NCBI GenBank assembly: GCA_937901185.1
Contig: CALCHR010000091.1
Span: forward strand, 1-5,345
Source of the DNA: an uncultured Bacteroidales bacterium
GTDB lineage: Bacteria; Bacteroidota; Bacteroidia; Bacteroidales; Bacteroidaceae
Length of the DNA: 5,345 bases
Direction: 5' to 3'
Shown: positions 1-5,188 of the stretch, piece by piece
Numbering within the stretch: the stretch's first letter is position 1
Layout of the letters: every line of letters begins with the position of its first letter
Program-made: the position numbers and the translations under genes
The notes under the pieces: model-generated
The model's input: only the letters and a program-made list of their open reading frames with translations
Databases searched by the model: none
Told to the model about the DNA's origin: nothing

Positions 1-43
1 TTTTAAGAGCCAAAATCTCTGCTTCAATATTTGCTCTAATCAT
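1..43 (-). CDS. Start of an unrecognised gene, cut by the window edge
   Basis: Reading leftward from the ATG at 43-41, 14 codons stay open to the window edge (MIRANIEAEILALK). An upstream TAA in the same frame (at about 72-70) limits how far the start could move. The only ATG is preceded, six bases away, by a very strong ribosome binding site (50-60), so a true gene start is likely although only 14 residues are visible. The start looks helical and gives no clue to function. It follows the small gene at 106-432. If that gene is read with the frameshift proposed below, the gap is only 22 bases, which suits the packing of the rest of the operon. Confidence 0.6.
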   Translation of the reverse strand, partial: MIRANIEAEILALK

Positions 44-49
44 GATACC

Positions 50-60
50 ATCACCACCCC
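50..60 (-). promoter_or_regulatory. Strong ribosome binding site for the gene starting at 43
   Basis: The minus strand reads GGGGTGGTGAT, ending six bases before the ATG. The last six bases, GGTGAT, match the 16S anti-SD complement (AAGGAGGTGAT) exactly, and the preceding bases match partly. This is what makes the short partial reading frame at the window edge credible. Confidence 0.6.
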
Positions 61-74
61 AAATCTCATTTTAT

Positions 75-94
75 CAATAATGCATTCATTATTG
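75..94. repeat. Small inverted repeat (8-bp stem, 4-base loop)
   Basis: CAATAATG and CATTATTG flank a CATT loop. A second short palindrome, TTGTC-TT-GACAA (92-103), abuts it. The stems are AT-rich and no T-run follows on the minus strand, so this is not a convincing terminator. It lies just past the frame-0 stop of the 106-432 gene, or inside that gene if the frameshifted reading to 66 is correct. Confidence 0.3.
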
Positions 95-105
95 TCTTGA
101 CAAAA

Positions 106-432
106 TTAGGGATAACGTCCTTTCCAATGCTTGTTTTCATAACAATGATGATTGTTTGTTCGATGTGCTTGATTTTGTCCTTGATTTATCTGATTTTTAC
201 GCAAAGCAAAAAACAATCTATTTGCAGAATAAAAAGCGTACATGTCGTAATCTTGAAAATCAGTAAACATACACTTTTTAATTGCTAGTGCCTTAACTAG
301 TAGCCAAAGATAATTATAGATAGTATTTTCTATCTCAGGAAATTCTCCAGGATTTAAGATCTTTGGTACGTTTTCATCAATATATATACATAAATCTGTA
401 TATTTTAAATCATTAGGTTTTTTCCATAACAT
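106..432 (-). CDS. Small phage protein of unknown function, probably frameshifted near its C terminus
   Basis: This gene starts 15 bases after the sbcC stop with an AGAGGGG ribosome binding site at about 442-448, so it is probably co-transcribed with sbcC. Residues 1-85 look like a normal acidic-to-aromatic soluble protein: CIYIDENVPKIL near 15-26, helix YNYLWLLVKALAIKK at 39-53, then DYDMYAFYSANRLFFALRKN at 61-80. The general pattern (IYID..., DYD.(F/Y)A...A.RL...LR) recalls small conserved tailed-phage proteins of unknown function, from memory only. The last 23 residues change abruptly to a His/Asn-rich, Cys/Trp-containing tail typical of out-of-frame translation. One base skipped near 185-178 would instead continue with 38 ordinary residues (KIKHIEQTIII..., IGKDVIPNFVKTIMNALLIK) and stop at 66-68, giving 121 aa. 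I suspect an indel, either biological or from sequencing or assembly, but cannot prove it. Confidence 0.6.
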   Translation of the reverse strand: MLWKKPNDLKYTDLCIYIDENVPKILNPGEFPEIENTIYNYLWLLVKALAIKKCMFTDFQDYDMYAFYSANRLFFALRKNQINQGQNQAHRTNNHHCYENKHWKGRYP

Positions 433-447
433 ACTATGAGACCCCTC

Positions 448-2310
448 TTATAAAACTTCACTAATGCCTTCTGCATTTTTAATAACTTTTATTTCCGAAT
501 CGATTGGAAGTTCTAGTTCTTCCGCATGATGAGAAATAAGAAATACGGATTCTACAGAATTTAATTCATTCTCAAGAAGCTGCATAACAGCTCTGCAGCT
601 TTTCTTGTCCAGGAAGTCCGTAATTTCATCTAACACTAAAATATTTGCGCTCAGATCTAAATAAGAGGCCAACATATCACGTATAGCAAGTTGTAAAATC
701 AAATCTACTCTCTGTTTTTCTCCACCAGATAAACCATCAAAAATCTTCCCGCAGTAAGTAATATCCAAAGCATTGCCGTTTAGACATAGAGAAAGCTCTT
801 TCGTACCAAAAACCATATTACAATAATCTTTAGCTCTGCTATCCAGATATGCAATAATGTTAGATAGTAAGTATCCTCTAAAATCGCGTCTAATCAGTGT
901 ATCCATTTTCTTGATAACTGACAGACGCTCTGCATAGTCATTTTTGGACAGGCTAGTGATATTAATAATATTCGTTAAACGAACAATTTCAGCTTCGTGA
1001 CTAGCAATTTCTCGCTGCTGGGCTTCTATACGAGTATCCCAGTTTTGCTTATCATATAATAATCTGTTTAGCTCAGTACGTAATGCCTCAGCAGTACTAA
1101 CCGTAGCTGTTAAACTAGCTCTAGCTATAACCAACCGCTGCTTGGCTTCTTGCAGACTTGTGTTTAGCTCTGTTAGCTCAGAAGTGAATGCGGCATTAAT
1201 TTGTGCCTGGTACTCAGAATGCTTCGTATTACAGTCATTTAGCTCTGTTTCAACTTTGGCAATAGCCTGCTGCTGAACAATAAGGTCTGCTTCCAATTCT
1301 GAAGTATCTGGCTTAGTGACATTTGGTAAATGCTGGCCACAAGTAGGACAAATATCTTTAATATTTTTTAGCTTTTTGATTTCACGCTCACGATCTGCGA
1401 TCGTAAAGGTTAAGCGTGTACGTTCATTAGACAGCTCGGTGTGCTTAGCCGTGTAAGCTGCCAGTTCGTTAGCACTTACCTGTGCTTTTTCATCTGAAAT
1501 CTTAAGTAGCTTACTGTTTAGCTGTTCAATTAGCGTTTCAAGCTGCTGAATTCCTTCTTGCTTAGAAGCTTCTTCGCTGCTACATACGCTTAACTTGCTG
1601 TTACATGTACTAATAAGAGTATCAAAATCCGGTCGGACCTGCTGTTCTAACGCGGTTTTAATTCGTGTAACAGTGGAGCTGTGAATATTTAGCTGTGTAC
1701 TGTTTGCAATTAGACTATCTTCAAACTCTCGTAATTTACTGGACAGCTCTTGTTGTCTGGTTGTAATACGGAGTTTTAAGTCTTCAATCATAAAATCAGA
1801 TTTAGTTAGCTTTTCAAGCAGTTCTTTACGCCCACTTGGGCTAAAGGATGAAAATCTGTTTGGCATGCCCTGGCCGATAATGATGGTAGAAGCAACAAGA
1901 TCTTTTGTCAAGTCAGGAAGTAACTCCTGTAGCTTTTTTTCAGACTCACGAATGCCCTTACCACTAACATCCAAGCTATTTTTTATAATTTTTAGGTCGG
2001 ATTTTGGTGAAATTGTACGAGTAAGTACAAACTCAGTCGCACCGTAGTCAAATTCTAGCTGAACAAAACATTCTGACTCTTCTACATTAATATTTTTTAG
2101 GTTAGTCTTTATACCATTAATAGTTTCTCCTGTTAGTGCATAACAAATGGCACTCCATAAAAAACTTTTGCCGGCACCATTAGAAAGTGCATTATCTTTT
2201 GAATAATTATTTTGTCCAGATACTAGACAAAAACCACGGTTTTGCAGGTCAAGTTCTGTATGACCGTAGCTACCAAAGTTATGCACAATTAACTTCTTAA
2301 ATTGAATCAT
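448..2310 (-). CDS. sbcC: SbcC/Rad50-type ATPase subunit of a phage recombination nuclease (T4 gp46-like)
   Basis: This 620-aa SMC/Rad50-family ABC ATPase is the partner of the SbcD/Mre11-type nuclease encoded upstream. Such complexes use ATP to open and hold DNA ends for nucleolytic processing and recombination. All motifs are present in order: N-terminal LIVHNFGSYG (7-16); Walker A ending NGAGKS (44-49), with a short insertion inside the P-loop after GQNN (32-35); Q-loop Q147; a long coiled coil at roughly 170-470 interrupted by the zinc-hook CPTC (C321, C324); signature LSGGE (527-531); Walker B ILVLDE (D561, E562); D-loop D565-D568; and the switch histidine in ISHHAEE (H594). The protein is far shorter than E. 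coli SbcC (about 1,050 aa) and close to T4 gp46 (560 aa), so the coils are short. The start is the ATG whose product begins with the canonical beta strand. Its upstream SD is weak and it overlaps the preceding gene by 14 bases, suggesting translational coupling. Nothing looks broken. Confidence 0.95.
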   Translation of the reverse strand: MIQFKKLIVHNFGSYGHTELDLQNRGFCLVSGQNNYSKDNALSNGAGKSFLWSAICYALTGETINGIKTNLKNINVEESECFVQLEFDYGATEFVLTRTISPKSDLKIIKNSLDVSGKGIRESEKKLQELLPDLTKDLVASTIIIGQGMPNRFSSFSPSGRKELLEKLTKSDFMIEDLKLRITTRQQELSSKLREFEDSLIANSTQLNIHSSTVTRIKTALEQQVRPDFDTLISTCNSKLSVCSSEEASKQEGIQQLETLIEQLNSKLLKISDEKAQVSANELAAYTAKHTELSNERTRLTFTIADREREIKKLKNIKDICPTCGQHLPNVTKPDTSELEADLIVQQQAIAKVETELNDCNTKHSEYQAQINAAFTSELTELNTSLQEAKQRLVIARASLTATVSTAEALRTELNRLLYDKQNWDTRIEAQQREIASHEAEIVRLTNIINITSLSKNDYAERLSVIKKMDTLIRRDFRGYLLSNIIAYLDSRAKDYCNMVFGTKELSLCLNGNALDITYCGKIFDGLSGGEKQRVDLILQLAIRDMLASYLDLSANILVLDEITDFLDKKSCRAVMQLLENELNSVESVFLISHHAEELELPIDSEIKVIKNAEGISEVL

Positions 2311-2626
2311 TCAAAGTAATCCATTCTGTAAAATTTTGTTTAGTAAGTTCCATAAAGTTATTCCAATGAAACTTTTTCTTATCAGGCTCATGATTTGCTT
2401 TCCATGCATCAAATTCCGCAATAGCAGCTATTATTGTAGCAACGCAAAGTTTTGCTTGTTCATCGGAATAAATATCAGATGGAACAGTAACTACACATAA
2501 GTCTCGAAGATACCGTAAGTACTCTACAAATACATATAAGCCAGTGTCAGGTTTAGTAAAAAAGTTCTTATTCATTTGTTTTAATCTTTTTGAATAAGCC
2601 CTAGAAAGCTTACTTTTTGCTATCAT
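2297..2626 (-). CDS. Unrecognised 109-aa protein encoded between the SbcD and SbcC subunits
   Basis: I do not recognise this family. The first 25 residues are strongly basic (KSKLSRAYSKRLKQMNKN) and suggest nucleic-acid or protein contact. The rest is predicted mainly helical and acidic to neutral: a YVFVEYLRYLRDL helix near 31-43, an AKLCVATIIAAIAEFDAW helix near 58-75 (amphipathic rather than a membrane span), and a Trp-rich end (W89, W102). There is no signal peptide and no metal-binding Cys/His cluster. The start is well supported by AGGAG at 2634-2638, seven bases before the ATG. The gene has its own promoter-like element at 2647-2661, and its last 14 bases overlap the start of sbcC. Translation of the two is therefore probably linked. 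From position alone it could be an accessory or regulatory partner of the SbcCD-type complex; the sequence shows no direct evidence of this. Confidence 0.8.
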   Translation of the reverse strand: MIAKSKLSRAYSKRLKQMNKNFFTKPDTGLYVFVEYLRYLRDLCVVTVPSDIYSDEQAKLCVATIIAAIAEFDAWKANHEPDKKKFHWNNFMELTKQNFTEWITLNDSI

Positions 2627-2646
2627 TTCTGTACTCCTGACACATA

Positions 2647-2661
2647 ATATTATACAATAAA
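2647..2661 (-). promoter_or_regulatory. Promoter-like element TTTATTGTATAATAT upstream of the 109-aa gene
   Basis: On the minus strand this 15-mer contains a perfect TATAAT (2649-2654). It lies about 23 bases before the start codon, just ahead of the AGGAG ribosome binding site. The identical 15-mer occurs upstream of sbcD at 3747-3761. No good TTGACA-like -35 box sits 16-18 bases upstream (the best hexamers there read like AATGGA). Either an activator or altered polymerase is used, or the conserved TTTATTG just upstream of the -10 is itself the recognition element. Confidence 0.6.
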
Positions 2662-2678
2662 TTTAGATTTATCCATTT

Positions 2679-3710
2679 TTACTTACAGACCTCCGCGAGC
2701 TCCTCGTCTAGTATCTTTGTATTATCTATGTTTACTTTACAACACTCAACAAAGCGTGCTAAGTGGTCTACAGCCGTAAGCTCTATTCCTGTATCTGAAG
2801 ATTCTGTCATATCATCTTGCGTACGAATAATAATAACACGAGATTCTATAATATTACTTGCTTCAGTTATAGTAGCACGAACAGCTTCTACTAGATTTTT
2901 TGGGCATTTAACAGAGACAACGGCGTTATCTTTTAGTACCTGAAGCTTACGCAGTTCTTCTTCACACTCGATTTGAATTTTATAAAAATTAAAAGCAAAT
3001 GGATTTTCTATAAAAGATAGCGATAAGGTGTCAGTGTCCAAAATAGCAATCTTATGAGCATGCTTATATGCATCCTCTCCAAAGTCTTTACCAGTAAGAT
3101 TACCTAAATTAATGACTTTTTCGGTTATTTTTTGACCGTTGTGTAAATGGCCGTTTAAAAACAGATCACAACAGGCCTCGATTTCCTCAATAGCAAAACC
3201 CGTCTTCGATACAACAGGACCGAGCTGAATACCATTCAAGTCATTATGTGAAAGTATAATATGTTTTTTGTTTGGATGATAGTTGAAATAGCTTTTAAGT
3301 GCATGTCTATCACTTTCAACGATATAGGGTAAAAAACACAGTTCTACGTCGTCAATAGACAGCTGAATAGGCTCTGTGACAATTGTATGTCCAGGACCAA
3401 GTAAGTTGTTAACAGAGTTGAACTCTAAAGAGCTTACTGATGCATCATGATTACCTACCAGACTATAGTGCGGAATAGCTGACCACTCAATGTCTGTGCT
3501 GGCAGTAATAGTTTCACTACTAAGGTCAGGTCTATCATAAAAGTCACCTAGGTTTATAATTAACGAGCAGCCCTCAGACTCAGCAAGACGTTCTACCCAA
3601 TTCACAGACTTAATGCAGTTTTCAAGACGAAGTGGGTACTTTACACCCCATTTATTAATTATGCTCGCGCGTGGACACATGTGAAGGTCCGTAAAAAGCA
3701 AAATTTTCAT
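2679..3710 (-). CDS. sbcD: SbcD/Mre11-type metallophosphoesterase nuclease (T4 gp47-like)
   Basis: This 343-aa calcineurin-like phosphoesterase is the nuclease subunit paired with the SbcC-type ATPase. The two-metal active-site motifs are all intact and in order: D8-L-H10; G55-D56-x-Y-D-R60; G86-N87-H88-D89; H155 in LSHND; and G187-H188-L-H190. After the catalytic domain (about 1-245), residues 246-343 form the variable capping and partner-binding region. The length is typical of phage gp47/SbcD proteins. The ATG at 3710 begins directly with the family's first strand (MKILLFTDLH). It has a moderate SD, AAAAGGAA, at 3717-3724. A promoter-like 15-mer lies at 3747-3761 and a terminator for the preceding genes sits immediately beyond it, so this gene begins a new transcription unit. 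It is followed by a 52-base gap that contains a second copy of the promoter element and no terminator. Confidence 0.95.
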   Translation of the reverse strand: MKILLFTDLHMCPRASIINKWGVKYPLRLENCIKSVNWVERLAESEGCSLIINLGDFYDRPDLSSETITASTDIEWSAIPHYSLVGNHDASVSSLEFNSVNNLLGPGHTIVTEPIQLSIDDVELCFLPYIVESDRHALKSYFNYHPNKKHIILSHNDLNGIQLGPVVSKTGFAIEEIEACCDLFLNGHLHNGQKITEKVINLGNLTGKDFGEDAYKHAHKIAILDTDTLSLSFIENPFAFNFYKIQIECEEELRKLQVLKDNAVVSVKCPKNLVEAVRATITEASNIIESRVIIIRTQDDMTESSDTGIELTAVDHLARFVECCKVNIDNTKILDEELAEVCK

Positions 3711-3746
3711 AACAAATTCCTTTTCATAGCTATATTTATATACTTT

Positions 3747-3761
3747 ATATTATACAATAAA
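3747..3761 (-). promoter_or_regulatory. Promoter-like element TTTATTGTATAATAT upstream of sbcD
   Basis: This is an exact copy of the 15-mer at 2647-2661, again holding a perfect TATAAT (3749-3754) and lying upstream of a start codon, here by 36 bases. It directly follows the terminator hairpin at 3769-3798. The place where a -35 box would sit falls in the hairpin's distal arm (reads near GTCGCT) and does not resemble TTGACA. A T4-late-like TATAAATA also occurs downstream at 3733-3740, probably by chance in AT-rich DNA. Confidence 0.65.
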
Positions 3762-3768
3762 ACCTAAT

Positions 3769-3798
3769 AAAAGCGACCACAAATAAGTGGTCGCTTTT
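3769..3798 (-). terminator. Rho-independent terminator after the HD-like gene
   Basis: A perfect 12-bp stem (AAAAGCGACCAC paired with GTGGTCGCTTTT) closes a 6-base loop. It starts two bases after the TGA stop of the HD-like gene. On the minus strand the stem ends in TTTT followed by ATTAGGTTTT. On the plus strand the stem is followed by TTTTT, so it could act in both directions, although no plus-strand gene is present here. It separates the oxidoreductase/HD block from the SbcDC block. Confidence 0.85.
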
Positions 3799-3800
3799 TG

Positions 3801-4373
3801 TCAGTTAATATAGTTAGCAGCAATTTCTGCCATACGGACAAGTGAGACCAGAGTATATGCACGCATTACTTCGTGAATATCCGGAGCAAAGTCAACAGGT
3901 CTTGAATGTACAATAGCAAGCAGCTGTTCATCCGTCAGCGGAACTAATTGCTTAATCTGCATATAAGAGCTAAAGCCAAGATCACCAAAGACAGGACGCG
4001 CATTGCCTTCTCTAGTACGGTACGCGGGCACCTGCATCCACTGTCCAGTTTCCTCGTTTTTTACATTTTTCATATATGCCTCATACATGGTTGCTTTATA
4101 TAAATCTTTAAAAAGTGCAACCTTAATGACATCCGCCTCAGTATACTTACCAGGGCAGTACGCATTACATAGCACTCCCAGCTCATGTGCTAGCTTAAGA
4201 GCATGCTCACACAGTCCACCTGGATAGGCACCTGCATACTGTGCAGAAGCAGGCTTATTAAAGTAGTCTACCTGGTCAAGAAATTTACTAATTTCTGTCA
4301 AATCAATATTCAGTCTTGAAAGTAACTCCATAAATTTATTTTCATTAGCATTCTTCTGTTCAATACTTAACAT
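3801..4373 (-). CDS. HD-domain-like protein with a substituted HD doublet (putative phosphohydrolase or pseudoenzyme)
   Basis: This 190-aa protein resembles small HD-domain hydrolases common in Firmicutes and their phages. The fold signature is clear: YFNKPASAQYAGAYPGGLCEHALKLAHEL (37-65) supplies the first metal-site histidine, H57, in the GGLxEH motif. The segment ALFKDLYKATMY (86-97) then aligns with the ALLHD(I/L)CKVxFY motif, and KNVKNEETGQW (102-112) follows. In this family LLHD provides the His-Asp pair, but here the position reads K89-D90, so the histidine is lost while D90 and K93 remain. The later GHGEKS-like segment also reads GDLGFSS (130-136), and the usual WH near 155 is VHS. 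Nucleotide or phosphate-ester hydrolysis is therefore doubtful. The ATG overlaps the stop of the upstream gene (TAATG), with GGAGGT six bases before it, so the pair is coupled. A terminator follows directly. I am confident of the fold, moderately confident of the missing ligand and unsure of the function. Confidence 0.75.
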   Translation of the reverse strand: MLSIEQKNANENKFMELLSRLNIDLTEISKFLDQVDYFNKPASAQYAGAYPGGLCEHALKLAHELGVLCNAYCPGKYTEADVIKVALFKDLYKATMYEAYMKNVKNEETGQWMQVPAYRTREGNARPVFGDLGFSSYMQIKQLVPLTDEQLLAIVHSRPVDFAPDIHEVMRAYTLVSLVRMAEIAANYIN

Positions 4374-5188
4374 TACTTTACCTCCATAAAATCGGCTAAA
4401 ATAGTCTTAACTAACATTTCTTGTTGCTTAGCTGATGATTTGGTAGCACAATTACCGATAGCAAAAAGTTTAGGTACTAAAGTAGACTCAGCTCGTGCAC
4501 TAGTTATACAGTATCCTAAGGTGTCTTTGCTAATTAATTTATTGGATACAAAGCCAGTCTCAGGTGTAGAAGCTGTCTTGACAAAGATAGCTTTACAGGT
4601 AATTTGAGAATAATTACTTAGCTCTACTGTATCAAGAGCACCTTTTGCTGTGTGTATTTTCGTAATTGTTGCATTTGGTAGCAGTACAATGTTTTTAGCA
4701 GCGTCGAGTTTTGCTTTCAATGCATTGGAACACACAGGATGTACTACATTCATCCACAGGTATCCCTGCCGATATTTCTTTGCCACACTAAGAGCAAGCT
4801 TTACAGCAGCAGTATCGTGTCCTACGACGACCGCAGGCAGATTTTTAGCCAGCTTGCTAATATCTGTGGCAGTATTAAAAACGTTTGGTACAGGCTTGCC
4901 ATTGACGAGATAGTTAGCATACTTTAATCCGCTTGCAAGCACAACGTGAGTACTGTATAATCTGAGGCCGCTCTTTAAATAACATCCGAATAGCTTTGCC
5001 TTATAGTCTATCAAAAGAACTTCATCTTTAAGATATTCTACATTCAAAAAATCTCTAGTAGTAGTACTCTTGAAAGTACGACTTACAAAAGCAATTTTTA
5101 GTTGACGACTTATGCGAGCAAGCTTCCTAAGGGCTTTCACACCTTCTGGACTGTCGCCTATAATAATTATATCAAACTGCTTATTCAT
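4373..5188 (-). CDS. Divergent thioredoxin-reductase-like (FAD/NAD(P)-binding fold) protein lacking CxxC
   Basis: The layout of this 271-aa protein matches the two-dinucleotide-domain oxidoreductase fold. FDIIIIGDSPEG (5-16) is the first Rossmann strand-loop, HVVLASG (81-87) stands where these enzymes have xxATG, and PAVVVGHDTAAVKLALSVAKKY (118-139) is the NAD(P) Rossmann. LFAIGN (241-246) is the counterpart of the terminal FAxGD motif. Several key features deviate: GxGxxG reads GDSPEG, FAxGD reads FAIGN, and the redox-active CxxC expected just before the NAD(P) domain is replaced by NTATDI (105-110). Thioredoxin reductases are about 310-320 aa, so this one is shortened. From memory, phages encode a recurring family of such proteins annotated as thioredoxin reductase. 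A real disulfide reductase activity is unlikely; nucleotide or flavin binding remains possible. The start at 5188 is chosen over the ATG at 5218 because a strong SD (5193-5203) precedes it and the first strand follows at once. The gene overlaps its upstream neighbour by 8 bases and the HD-like gene by 1. Confidence 0.75.
   Translation of the reverse strand: MNKQFDIIIIGDSPEGVKALRKLARISRQLKIAFVSRTFKSTTTRDFLNVEYLKDEVLLIDYKAKLFGCYLKSGLRLYSTHVVLASGLKYANYLVNGKPVPNVFNTATDISKLAKNLPAVVVGHDTAAVKLALSVAKKYRQGYLWMNVVHPVCSNALKAKLDAAKNIVLLPNATITKIHTAKGALDTVELSNYSQITCKAIFVKTASTPETGFVSNKLISKDTLGYCITSARAESTLVPKLFAIGNCATKSSAKQQEMLVKTILADFMEVK
4380..4385 (-). promoter_or_regulatory. GGAGGT ribosome binding site of the HD-like gene
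   Basis: GGAGGT lies inside the last codons of the oxidoreductase-like gene, six bases before the ATG of the TAATG junction. It supports the start at 4373 and allows either re-initiation or independent initiation. Confidence 0.75.

Noticed and set aside
121..144. Separate 24-codon ORF starting at the ATG near 138 (MKTSIGKDVIPN...)
   Set aside because: No ribosome binding site precedes it, and it is better explained as the tail of the frameshifted small gene.
97..288. Plus-strand 63-aa hydrophobic reading frame resembling a small membrane protein
   Set aside because: It starts at TTG with no ribosome binding site and lies wholly opposite the minus-strand small gene and its +1 extension. Antisense frames of hydrophilic helical genes are often hydrophobic.
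1865..2047. Plus-strand open frame within sbcC
   Set aside because: It is antisense to a fully motif-supported SbcC coding region, has a low-complexity Ser/Phe-rich translation and has no SD.
3733..3740. TATAAATA on the minus strand, the T4 late-promoter consensus
   Set aside because: It sits in a run of A/T, only 23 bases before the sbcD start, next to the better-supported repeated TATAAT element. There is no sign of a T4-type late system in the window.
4650..4927. Two overlapping plus-strand open frames opposite the oxidoreductase-like gene
   Set aside because: Both are shadows of the minus-strand gene. They lack initiation signals and a plausible protein character.
4952..4962. Plus-strand TGTATAAT extended -10-like sequence
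   Set aside because: It lies within the oxidoreductase-like coding sequence, has no -35 and no plus-strand gene downstream, and is expected by chance in AT-rich DNA.
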